From contig URPK01000005.1 of the NCBI GenBank assembly GCA_900549715.1, positions 56,132 to 120,131 of the forward strand: 64,000 nucleotides of DNA, given 5' to 3'. This DNA is from an uncultured Collinsella sp. GTDB lineage: Bacteria > Actinomycetota > Coriobacteriia > Coriobacteriales > Coriobacteriaceae. The notes under the pieces were generated by a model that saw only the letters and a program-made list of their open reading frames with translations, was not told the DNA's origin and ran no database searches. This document shows, one piece after another, positions 8,203 to 18,100 of the stretch (the stretch's first letter is position 1; every line of letters begins with the position of its first letter). A program made the translations under genes and the position numbers.

Positions 8203-11200
8203 ATGCCTGTTCGAATCTATACCACTAATGCCGGCACGGATTTGAGCGATGCCGAGGCGGCGCTGCTGGCCGACCTGGTTGCCCGCCACGGGCGCGCCGT
8301 TCTGTTGGCGCCCTCGTTTGCCGAGCTCGACCTGTGCCGTCACGATGCTGCGGTTGCTGGCGCCTCGCTGGGCGTTGACTACAAAACCCCCGCGTCGTGG
8401 CTTCGTTCGCTGTGGGAGCTTATGGGCGATGGCCGCGGCTTCGTCGACAACATGCAACGCCAAATGCTGTTCTCGGACATGATCGCCCGTCGCGACGATA
8501 CCGACCTGCAGCCGCTTTCGCGCAGTCGGGGCACGGTGCGCATGCTCGCGCGCATGGCCCGCGATGTGCTGCCGGGCGTAGCGGGAACGGGTGCCGAGCG
8601 CTGCTGCGGCGACGTTTGCCAGCCCGATCCCAAGAGCGACGCCGAGGCTCGCGTGTTCGAGCTGTTGAGCGCCTATGCGAGCGGCTTGGACCGTCGAGGC
8701 ATGGTCGAGCCCTGCGAGGCGGCTGACCTTATGGGCGAGGTGCTGGCCGACAACCTTCCGGCGTGCACCCGCGCCGTCTGCGTGCGCGGTGTCACGTCGT
8801 TTACACACGGCCTGCTCGAGTTGCTGTCGGCCGTGGCGAACAATGGGGGAGAGGTCGTTGTGCTGCTTGCCCGCGAGCAGGCGGCAATGCGCGAGGAGCT
8901 TGCCGCGGCATTTGATGCCCGCGGTGTGCTGTTTGAGGCCGCCCCGTTGGGGGAGAACGCCGGCGCGTCCGAGACTGCCTCCAAGTCCGCCGCTCAGCCT
9001 ACCTTTGTAGAGGTTGCCGGCCCTCACGCCCGCGCCCACGCCTATGTGGATGCAATCGATGATCTGGTAAAAACGTGTGAGGCCGCCGCGGTCGACGGCA
9101 GTGTCACGGCGGCCGCGGACCCCGTGCGCGTGCTCGTGGTGTCTGCCCGGGCGCCTCGGCTGTTCGGTGAACTCGCTGCCCGTTTGGCGGCGCGTCATAT
9201 TGCGGCCGAGACAACTGAGTTCACGGCGTTTTCCCAATCCATCGCGGGCAGGCAGTTCACGGCGCTCGCCAATCTGATCGAGCGCATGAAGGCCGCCGAC
9301 GAGGGCACCGCCTCCAAGACCGAGTGGTGGCCCGCGCCGGAGCTTACCGACTGGATTTACAGTCCGCTTTCGGGTGCCGATGCCGCCAGCGCGCGCACCT
9401 TCGACAAGAACATGCGCCTGTCGCGCGGCAAGACCACCACGGCCGTCAAGAGCCTGCTGCAGAGCGTGCAGGGCCAGGTGAGGGGCACGCGCAAGGCTGC
9501 CAGTGATGAGAACTGGTTTAAGAACGTGCCATGTGTGGTCTCGGACGTGTTCCAAGCGCTGTGGCGCGACAAACCCGTGACGGCACTCAAAGCCATGCTC
9601 GCCGTTGCCGAGGCACTGCCCGATCGCGCCCTTGGAGGCCTTGACGGTCAGGCTCGTCGCCAGGCGGAGACCGACCTGCTGCGACATGCCATCGACATCC
9701 TTATGAACGATGCTCGCGCGCTCGACGTGTCGCAGGCCGCGACCGTGCCCGTGCTTGACGACGTTCGTACCAAGGTGGACAAGCGCAGCACCGCATACGA
9801 TTACGAGACCTACGAGGTCGACCGCGCGCCGCGCGCCCAGGTGCGCTTTGCGTCGCTTGCCGATGCGGCAGCCCTGCGCCCCGACAGCTACGACGCCGTG
9901 CTGTTTGCCGACGTCGACCTGGACAGTTATCCGCTCTCACATGAGGAAGGCCCGCTGGCCACGCTGACGGCCGAGCTGGGGCGCAGCGGCGTGACGCTTG
10001 AGCCCGCGGCCCTGCTGCGCGTGCGCTTTGGCCGCGCGATGCGGGCCGCGCGCGGCCCGGTTGCGCTTGCCCGCGTGACCCACGATCGCCAGGCGCGCGA
10101 GTGCTATCCGGCTGCCGTGTGGACCGAGTTGCGGGCGCACGCCGAGGCCGCTGGCGCCGCCAAGGTTGCGTGCGTGGGCGAGGGCGGTATCGTCGCCGAT
10201 TTTGATCCAGCGGCCGGCGAGGGCATCGAGTGCAAGCGCGTCGCGTGCGAGGCTCCTCAGCATTTGAGTGAGGCGGCTGTGCCGTACCTGGTCCTGCGTC
10301 GCCGCGATGGCGAGGACGAGAACGCGCCGCTCGTGCCGCGTCTGACGTCCGCCTCGCAGATTGAGGCGTACTCGACGTGCCCGCTGTGCTGGTTCGTGTC
10401 GTATCGCGTGAAGCCCCAGTCCATCGACGCGGGCTTTGGAAATATGGAGAAGGGCAACTTTGTCCACGATGTGCTGGAGCACCTGCATGCCCGCCTGCCC
10501 CAGGAGGGCATGGAGCGCGTGACGCCCGAGAATCTGCCGCGCGCTCAGGAGCTGCTGCGCGAGGTCTTTGACGAGACGTTGGCCGAGCACGCCGGCAAAC
10601 GCGGCACGGAGGGCCCACTGGTGCCGCTCTCTGCAGTGGAGGAGCGCCAGGTGGCCGAGATCTTGCCGCAGCTGGAGGGCGTGCTTGCCTACGAGTCCGA
10701 GGCGCTTGCCCCCTTTGCCCCGCGTTACCTGGAGTTCGCCTTTAACGAGCTCAAGGTCGAGTATGCCGGTTGGCCGCTTGGCGGGCGCATCGACCGCGTG
10801 GACGTGGACGCCGAGAATCGCGCCGTGGTGATCGACTACAAGCATCGCACGGGCGTTGAGGAGTTTAAGCTCGCCGACCCTACGGTGCGCGACGAGGAAT
10901 CGGGCGCGGCGCCCATCGACGATCCGCGCTGGTTGCCGCCACATACCCAAACGCTCATCTACGCCCAGGCCATGCGCCGGGCGCTGGATTTGGACACCCG
11001 CGCGGCGCTCTACTTTTCGACCAAGGGCGGCAAGCCGGCGTTGCGCGGTGCCGCGAGCGCCGAGCTACTCGAGGAAGAGCGCGGCGACGGTCGCATCCCG
11101 GGCCTTAAGAAAGGTTTCCCCGGCGAGGGTGGCAGCATGGACTTCGACGCCCTGCTCGATCGCGTGGAGGCCGGCATCGCCGGGCGCCTGCGCGAGCTCG

Positions 11201-11301
11201 AGGCAGGCAACGTTGCCGCCGTCGACCCGACGTCGGCTCAGGCCGCGCATGCGCGCTGCTCGTATAACCACGAAGGAACGTTTGTAAGGAGGGACGTGTA
11301 G
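8203..11301 (+). CDS. AddB/RexB-like PD-(D/E)XK nuclease subunit
   Basis: A 1032-aa partner of the AddA-type helicase downstream; together they resect double-strand breaks for recombination. The N-terminal half is a degenerate helicase fold: the region where B. subtilis AddB has a Walker A reads TTNAGTDLSD, without GKT, as in RexB-type subunits. The C-terminal nuclease has RIDRVDVD and VIDYKHR (about residues 862-880), giving the Asp and Lys of PD-(D/E)XK. The surrounding iron-sulfur ligands look incomplete: YSTCPLC (about 725-731) is present, but the C-terminal cluster reads HARCSYNHEGTF instead of CxxCxxxxxC. The stop codon is 3 bp before the addA start, so the genes form an operon. Confidence 0.8.
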   Translation: MPVRIYTTNAGTDLSDAEAALLADLVARHGRAVLLAPSFAELDLCRHDAAVAGASLGVDYKTPASWLRSLWELMGDGRGFVDNMQRQMLFSDMIARRDDTDLQPLSRSRGTVRMLARMARDVLPGVAGTGAERCCGDVCQPDPKSDAEARVFELLSAYASGLDRRGMVEPCEAADLMGEVLADNLPACTRAVCVRGVTSFTHGLLELLSAVANNGGEVVVLLAREQAAMREELAAAFDARGVLFEAAPLGENAGASETASKSAAQPTFVEVAGPHARAHAYVDAIDDLVKTCEAAAVDGSVTAAADPVRVLVVSARAPRLFGELAARLAARHIAAETTEFTAFSQSIAGRQFTALANLIERMKAADEGTASKTEWWPAPELTDWIYSPLSGADAASARTFDKNMRLSRGKTTTAVKSLLQSVQGQVRGTRKAASDENWFKNVPCVVSDVFQALWRDKPVTALKAMLAVAEALPDRALGGLDGQARRQAETDLLRHAIDILMNDARALDVSQAATVPVLDDVRTKVDKRSTAYDYETYEVDRAPRAQVRFASLADAAALRPDSYDAVLFADVDLDSYPLSHEEGPLATLTAELGRSGVTLEPAALLRVRFGRAMRAARGPVALARVTHDRQARECYPAAVWTELRAHAEAAGAAKVACVGEGGIVADFDPAAGEGIECKRVACEAPQHLSEAAVPYLVLRRRDGEDENAPLVPRLTSASQIEAYSTCPLCWFVSYRVKPQSIDAGFGNMEKGNFVHDVLEHLHARLPQEGMERVTPENLPRAQELLREVFDETLAEHAGKRGTEGPLVPLSAVEERQVAEILPQLEGVLAYESEALAPFAPRYLEFAFNELKVEYAGWPLGGRIDRVDVDAENRAVVIDYKHRTGVEEFKLADPTVRDEESGAAPIDDPRWLPPHTQTLIYAQAMRRALDLDTRAALYFSTKGGKPALRGAASAELLEEERGDGRIPGLKKGFPGEGGSMDFDALLDRVEAGIAGRLRELEAGNVAAVDPTSAQAAHARCSYNHEGTFVRRDV

Positions 11302-11304
11302 ACC

Positions 11305-14300
11305 ATGGATCTTTCGACTTTGATGCCGCAACAGCTGCAGATCGTCAAAACGCTCGACCGTCCGCTGTTTGTCTCGGCGGGCGCCGGTTCGGGCAAGACC
11401 TTTACCCTCACGCGCCGCATCGTCTACGCGCTTTCGCCCGAATCCGGTCCGTTCGTTGAGCATCTGGACCAGGTGCTTGCCATTACCTTTACCAAAGATG
11501 CCGCGGCCGAGATCCGTGACCGCGTGCGCCGTGCGCTTATCGACGAGGGCATGGACGAGGAGGCCCTGACCGTCGACGATGCGTGGATCTCGACCATTCA
11601 TGGCATGTGCTCTCGTATCCTGCGCGCACACGCGTTGGAGCTGGGCATCGATCCCGAGTTCACGGTGCTCACCGATACCGACGAGCTTATGGACCAGGCT
11701 GTTGAGCATGTGCTGGGCCGCGCGACGGCGCCCGGTGCCGCCCCCGAGCTCGCGGCATCGCTCAAGGCCCTCTACGCCTGGTATCCCATGGCGGGCGAGG
11801 GCGGCCCCTTTGGCGCCGGCACGACCATCAAGGGCCTGGTGCGCGAGCTGCTGGAGCTCTCGAGCCAGCTGCCGGGCGGCATGGACGATGTGTGCGTGGC
11901 GCGCGGCCAGGCCGATACCTCGGCACTCGCCGACGCCTATCGCGCGGCGTTGGGTGCGAGCAAGGCCGCGACCGAGAAGGCACAAGTGGCACTCGACGCC
12001 ATCGACGCGTTTGAGGCGAGCGGCAAGACCATGGCCGATGCGGCGCGGCTCATGATGTCGTGCACCATGCCGCGGGCGAGCAAGGCGTTCCCCAAGGAGC
12101 AGGTGGAGCTACTCAAGGCAGAGGCCGCCGATGCGTTTATCGATATCGTGCTTGCCTGCGGTGGCCCGGCGCTCGATGCACTGGTGGGCTTGGCCCGCTC
12201 TGTAGAGGCTGAGTACCGCGCACTGAAGGCCGGCCAGTCTGCCCTCGACAACAACGACCTGCTGCGCATGGCCTACGAGGCGCTGCGCGACTACCCGGCC
12301 ATTCGAGCGGCATATGAGGGCCGCTTTAAGATGGTCATGATCGACGAGTTCCAGGATACCGACCAGATGCAGGTCGACCTGATACGTTACCTGACCGGTG
12401 CGGGGGAGCGTGCGCTGTGCACCGTGGGCGATGCACAGCAGTCAATCTACCGCTTCCGTGGCGCCGAGGTCGAGGTGTTCCGTCGCCAGGAGCGCAAGGT
12501 GGGCCTGTCTGCCGCTCCCGAGGCGACTGCCGCGGCCGACGCCCCTTCTGGCGAGCTCGTTAAGCTCGTGCGCAACTTCCGCAGCCATGACGAGGTGCTG
12601 CGTTACGTGGCGCGCGTCTTCGACGGCGATGACGGCGGTCTGATGCAGGGCTTTTTGGATCTCGAGGCGAGCGACGGCCGCAAGGACACGCTGGTGGCAG
12701 ACGCCTCGCGTCGCCAGGCCCTCTTTGTTGCCGGCGGCAGTACGCAGGAACGCACACAGGCCAAGGCCCGTGCGATCGCCGAGCGCTTCCGCGCGCTTGC
12801 CGATGCTGGCCAGCCCCAGGGTGGCATGGTGCTGCTGCTGGGCCGCATGACCAACGCCGACGTCTACGCCCAGGCTTTCCGCGACCAGGGGCTCGACTGC
12901 GTGATCGCAGGCGGCTCAGTCTTTGCCCAAGCTGCCGAGGTGCAGACGGTGCGCGCCCTGGTTTGTGCACTCGCCAATCCGGCCGATACGGCGCAGGGCC
13001 TTATGCCGCTGCTGGCATCGCCGATGTTTGCGCTCGGCGCCCAGGAGTTCCTGGCGCTGGCGACCAAGCTCGATAGCGAGACGGGGGAGACCTCGCGCCG
13101 CAACATCGATGCGGGCATCATGAGTGATTCCGATGTGCCGGGCCTGCAAGACCTGCCGCTGGTGACGCGCGCCCGCGAGGTACTGCGGTATGCGCTTCGT
13201 CGCGTGGGCCGCGATTCGTTCACCGCCATCGCGCGCGACGTGGTCAACGCCTCCGGCTGGTTTGTGCGTCTGGCGCAGCGTGGTCCCGAGGGCAAGGCCA
13301 TTGCCGCCAACGTGCTCAAGGCGCTCGACGCCGTGGCCGAGGCGGAGGCCGAGTTCGGCAACTCGCCGCGTTCCATCGCGCTGGCCTTCGACCGCTTTTT
13401 GGCTGGCAAGGAAGCCCCGGGTGCCCTCAACGAGGAGGGCGACGGCGCGGTACGCATCATGACGGTGCACGCCTCCAAGGGTCTGGAATATCCGGTCGTG
13501 GCGGTCGCCGAGTGTTTTGGCGTGCGCAAATCGTCCGGTGCGGCACAGATGGGTCGCGTCGACGGCGGGGCGCAGGTCGTGGCGCTGCCGGCACGCTTCG
13601 ACGGCGTTAAGCTCGCCGACGGAACCTTTGTGAAGGGCGACGACGTCAAAAAGCAGTTTGAGCATGCGTTTAAGGGCAAGGGCACGTCGCTGTGGCTGCC
13701 GCCGGAGCTCATGGAGGACGTCTGTGCGACGGGTTCTCCCGCCGAGGCATTCGTTCGCCTGCGCAACGATGACCTGCGGCTCTCGCTCGAGGAGCGGGCC
13801 CGCTTGCTCTACGTCGCTATGACGCGAGCGCGCGAGTTGGTCATTCTGGCGATGGATGCCGGCGTGAGCCGCGGCAAGCTGTGTGCGCCGACCTTCGATG
13901 TCGAGATGGATCTGACCTACGACGTGCTGCGCCGCATCCTGCCGACCGACAGTCTGGACATGCCGCAGCTCGATGCCGACCGCCTGGTGTTCGACAACTC
14001 CCAGCCGGGCGACTACGAGCTCATCTCGCTGGCGGACTTTTCCTTTGGCGAGCAGGCGTTTGAGGCCAACGCTTCGCTGGATGCCGAGGGCAGGCTTGTC
14101 CGCGGCGATGCGGAGCCGGAGGGTGCCGGTGCAGATGCCCGCGCCGCCGTTCCCGGTCCTGCCGACCCCGAGCCCGATGCGTTTGAGCTTGTGTATCCCC
14201 AGGCAGTGGGCGTGCGCATGGGCACCTGTCCGTATCCGGAGCGCGATTCGTACAGCTACTCGTCAATTGCCGCGGCGCTGCATGCCGAGTCCGAGGACCG

Positions 14301-14928
14301 TGCCGCCGAGGCGCATGTGCCCATGGACGAGGCTGGCGATGATGCGGAGTCGGATGGTTCCGAGATGACGGATGCAGACGTGGCCGCCGTTGAGCCCGCC
14401 GGCAACCCCATGGCGCTGGGCTCGGCGTTCCATGCTGCCTGCCAGTGGCTGATCGAGATGGGTGCCGACGCGTTGCCCGCTGCGCGCGCCGATGCGCTGG
14501 CACGCTTGTGGCGCCTGACGCCGGAGCAGCGCGAACGCTTCGACGTTGCCCTGGACCGCTGGCTCAAGTCGGCTGTTCGTGCCGACCTGCTCGCGTGGCC
14601 GTGCGTTCGCGCCGAGGTGCCGTTCTTTTCGCTGGGCTGTGAGGACAAGGACATTGCCCGCTACGGTGCATATGCCGAGGGCGCCATCGATGCTTTGGCG
14701 ACGAACCCGGCGGATTCGTCATGCGCGCTGGTCATCGACTACAAGACGGGCGGCACGCCGGACGAGACGCCGGAACAGCTGCAGGAGAAGCACGCCCTGC
14801 AGGCGCGCGTCTGCGCTGATGTTTTGCACAAGGCGGGCTTTGAGGCCGTGACCGTCAAGTTCGTCCGCGTGGAGCAAGTCGACCTCGCCAACCCGTGCGA
14901 GCCTCAGGTGGTCACCTACAGCCTCTAG
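11305..14928 (+). CDS. addA: UvrD/AddA-type helicase-nuclease
   Basis: A 1207-aa superfamily 1A helicase with a C-terminal RecB-like nuclease. Walker A is SAGAGSGKTFT (about residues 25-35), motif Ia is AITFTKDAAAEI, Walker B is MIDEFQDTD (about 346), motif III has VGDAQQSIYRFRGA, motif V has TVHASKGLEYPVV and motif VI YVAMTRARE (about 839). The nuclease core VIDYKTGG is near residue 1143, followed by a QARVCADVL-type helix. A strong AAGGAGGG site (11286-11293) precedes ATG 11305. Chi recognition cannot be read from sequence. It is followed by a long hairpin at 14940-15002. Confidence 0.9.
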   Translation: MDLSTLMPQQLQIVKTLDRPLFVSAGAGSGKTFTLTRRIVYALSPESGPFVEHLDQVLAITFTKDAAAEIRDRVRRALIDEGMDEEALTVDDAWISTIHGMCSRILRAHALELGIDPEFTVLTDTDELMDQAVEHVLGRATAPGAAPELAASLKALYAWYPMAGEGGPFGAGTTIKGLVRELLELSSQLPGGMDDVCVARGQADTSALADAYRAALGASKAATEKAQVALDAIDAFEASGKTMADAARLMMSCTMPRASKAFPKEQVELLKAEAADAFIDIVLACGGPALDALVGLARSVEAEYRALKAGQSALDNNDLLRMAYEALRDYPAIRAAYEGRFKMVMIDEFQDTDQMQVDLIRYLTGAGERALCTVGDAQQSIYRFRGAEVEVFRRQERKVGLSAAPEATAAADAPSGELVKLVRNFRSHDEVLRYVARVFDGDDGGLMQGFLDLEASDGRKDTLVADASRRQALFVAGGSTQERTQAKARAIAERFRALADAGQPQGGMVLLLGRMTNADVYAQAFRDQGLDCVIAGGSVFAQAAEVQTVRALVCALANPADTAQGLMPLLASPMFALGAQEFLALATKLDSETGETSRRNIDAGIMSDSDVPGLQDLPLVTRAREVLRYALRRVGRDSFTAIARDVVNASGWFVRLAQRGPEGKAIAANVLKALDAVAEAEAEFGNSPRSIALAFDRFLAGKEAPGALNEEGDGAVRIMTVHASKGLEYPVVAVAECFGVRKSSGAAQMGRVDGGAQVVALPARFDGVKLADGTFVKGDDVKKQFEHAFKGKGTSLWLPPELMEDVCATGSPAEAFVRLRNDDLRLSLEERARLLYVAMTRARELVILAMDAGVSRGKLCAPTFDVEMDLTYDVLRRILPTDSLDMPQLDADRLVFDNSQPGDYELISLADFSFGEQAFEANASLDAEGRLVRGDAEPEGAGADARAAVPGPADPEPDAFELVYPQAVGVRMGTCPYPERDSYSYSSIAAALHAESEDRAAEAHVPMDEAGDDAESDGSEMTDADVAAVEPAGNPMALGSAFHAACQWLIEMGADALPAARADALARLWRLTPEQRERFDVALDRWLKSAVRADLLAWPCVRAEVPFFSLGCEDKDIARYGAYAEGAIDALATNPADSSCALVIDYKTGGTPDETPEQLQEKHALQARVCADVLHKAGFEAVTVKFVRVEQVDLANPCEPQVVTYSL

Positions 14929-14939
14929 CCCTCAATAAC

Positions 14940-15002
14940 TTGCGGTGGAATACGGACTGTTTTGGCCAAAAAAGCCGCCAAACAGTCCGCATTTCACCGC
15001 AA
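14940..15002. repeat. Long imperfect hairpin between addA and dnaE
   Basis: Arms 14940-14962 and 14980-15002 match at 21 of 23 positions when one is complemented (TTGCGGTG.AAT.CGGACTGTTT). The loop contains a further GGC/GCC pair around AAAAAA. It could act as a bidirectional terminator, but the arm length and composition resemble the other palindromic intergenic repeats of this window. Confidence 0.75.
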
Positions 15003-15103
15003 CTGCGTGAGTAGCCGTGTGGGTTTGGCTAGGTTCGGGTGCTGTCCGTGCCGTGGGGTAAAATCGTTCAGTCAGAACACGAACCCGCATCGGAGCTCAT
15101 CAC

Positions 15104-18100
15104 ATGGCATTCGTCCATCTGCACAATCACACTGTTTTCTCCATGCTCGACGGCGCAACCCGTATCCAGGATATGGTCAACCGTGCCGTTGAGCTTGGCA
15201 TGCCCGCCGTGGCCATTACCGACCACGGCTACATGTATGGCGTGCCCGACCTGGCGCTGGCCTGCGACGCCGTCAACCACAACACGCCCGAGTACAAAAC
15301 CTGGAGCCACGACAAGGCCTTCTTGGAAAAGGATCGCCGCGACGAGCTGGTGGAGCCCGACCCCGAGGCAAGCCCGCGCGAGCATGCCCAGTATGTGAAG
15401 GACATGGCCATGTGGGACGAGAAGGGCAACATCGACGAGCTCAAGCCGCCCCTGGTCATCAAACCCATCTTTGGGTGCGAGGTCTACTTTACGCCGGACG
15501 AGACGCTCGCCCGCGACCATAAGCCCGAGCTCTACCACATGATCCTTCTGGCCAAGGACCAGGAGGGCTACGTCAACCTGATGCAGACGGTCTCCGAGGC
15601 CGCCGTGCAGGGCTTTTACTACAAGCCGCGCGTGACGCTCGACAACCTGCGCCGCCACGCCAAGGGCATGATCTGCACGAGCGCCTGCATCGCCGGCATC
15701 ATCCCCAAATACATCGACCGTGGTGACATGGAGGGCGCCATCAAGTGGGCCGAGACCTTCCGTGACACCTTCGAGCCCGGCGATTTTTATATCGAGATCC
15801 AGGAACACGGCATCACCACCGACAACGGCCTGACCGATGAGCAGATGGACCGCACGCTCATTGACATCGCCAAACAGGTGGGCGTCAAGGTTATCGCCAC
15901 CAACGACTTCCACTACCTGCGCCGCGAGGACGCGCCCGTGCAGGACGTCATCATGTGCATTGGCATGAACGCCAAAGTCGACGACCCCAACCGCATGCGC
16001 ATGACTGGCTCGGAGTTTTACATGAAGACCGAGGAGGAGATGCGGGCGATGTTCCCGTATTGCCCCGAGGCCTGCGACAACACGCTCGAGATCGCCGACA
16101 AGTGCTACGTCGAGCTGGACTGGGACTCCATCATCCTGCCGCGCTTCCCGTTGCTCGACCCCGGCGAGACGCACGAGAGCCAGTTCCGCCGCGAGTGCGA
16201 GAAGGGTCTGCGCCAGCACTATGGCGACGACTGGGCCACGCGCGAGATCGGTGGCGTCAACATCAAAGAGCGCTTTGAGTACGAATACAAGGTCATTTGC
16301 GACAAGGGCTTTGCCGCCTACTTCCTCATCGTCGCCGAGTACGTGCAATGGGCCAAGGACAACGGCATCGGCGTCGGCCCCGGCCGTGGCTCGGCTGCCG
16401 GCGCTATCGTCGCCTACGCCATGAACATCACCGCGTTCGATCCGCTCGAGAACGGCCTGATGTTCGAGAGGTTCCTGTCCCCGCAGCGTACCGAGATGCC
16501 CGATATCGATATGGACTTCGACGATGAGCGGCGCCTCGAGGTCGTGGAGCACGTTCGCCAGCTCTACGGCCCCGAGAAGGTCACCCACGTCATCACCTAC
16601 TCGACCATTAAGGCCAAGCAGGCCATCAACGACGCCGCTCGCGTCCTGGACTACCCGGTCTACATGGGCCAGCGTCTGTCCAAGATGGTCTCGAGCGACC
16701 CCAAGGTCAAGCTCAAGCAGGTGCTCGAAAAGCAACCCGGCAAAGAGGACCTGTTTAACCCCGATTTTGCCGAGGCATATAAAAAGGACGACGACGCCCG
16801 CCGCATCATCGACACGGCGCTCTCAATCGAGGGCCTCACCCGTGGCGAGGGCGTGCACGCGTGCGCCGTTCTGATCTGCCGCGACCCCGTCAACGAGCAC
16901 GTGCCCACCAAGCTCGACACCAAGGGCGGCGTCGAGATTACCCAGTACGAGGGCCATACCGTTGCCGACATGGGCCTGCTCAAGATGGACTTCTTGGGCC
17001 TGCGCACGCTGACTGTTATCTCCAAGGCCAAGGCAAACATCAAAAAGAACTTCGGCATCGACATCAAAGAGGAAGAGATTCCCTTTGACGACCCCGAGAT
17101 CTTTAAGCTCATGGGTTCCGGCCACACCGCCGGCGTCTTTCAGGTCGAGTCCGCCGGCATGACGGCCACGATCAAGAACATGAAGCCCACCGAGTACAAG
17201 CACGTCGTGGCATTGATCGCTCTGTACCGCCCGGGCCCGCTGGGCGCCGGCATGGTCTCGTCCTACATCAACCGTATGAACGGCAAGGAACCGGCGGTTT
17301 CCTACGACGATCGCCTGGACGACATCCTGGGCGAAACCTACGGCACCATGGTCTACCAGGAGCAGGTTATGCTCATCTCCGTCGAGATGTGCGGCTTCTC
17401 CAAGGGCGAATCGGACTCGCGTATCCGTAAACCCGTGGCTAAGAAAAAGATCAAGCTGCTCACGTCGACGGTGCTGCACTGGGAGGATGGCTCGGACGAG
17501 ACCACCTACGACCACTGGATGAACGGCGCTATCAAGAACAACTACACGCGCGAGGTCGCCCAGAAGATTTGGGACGATGTTCTCGAGTTCGCATCTTACG
17601 CCTTTAACAAGTCGCACTCCGCCGGCTACGCCATCCTGGTTATGCAGACGGCGTGGCTCAAGGCGCACTATCCGCACGAGTACATGGCGGCCGTTCTGAC
17701 GTCCTACACGGGCAAGACCGACAAGATCGTTCATTACGTCTCGGCGTGCCGTCACGACGGCATCCCCGTGCTTTCGCCAGATGTCAATGAGTCCGGTACC
17801 GAGTTCACGGCTACCGAGGAGGGCGTGCGCTTTGGTCTGGCCGGCATCCGCGGCGTGGGCACCGGCGTGGCGCAGGCGATTATCGCCGAGCGCGAGGCGG
17901 GCGGTCCGTTTAAGACGCTGCACGATTTTGTCGAGCGCGTGGACTCGAGCCAGGCCAACCGCCGCGTGATCGAATCGCTCATCAAGGCAGGCGCCTTCGA
18001 CTCCACGGGGTATCCGCGTCGCCAGATGATGCACTTTGTGGACAAGAACAACCCCGAGAACATCATCGATGCCGCGGTAAAGCGCCAGAAGGATCGCGCG

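Noticed and set aside
15068..16735. 555-aa reverse frame opposite dnaE
   Set aside because: Mirror of the dnaE coding frame with no recognisable domain.
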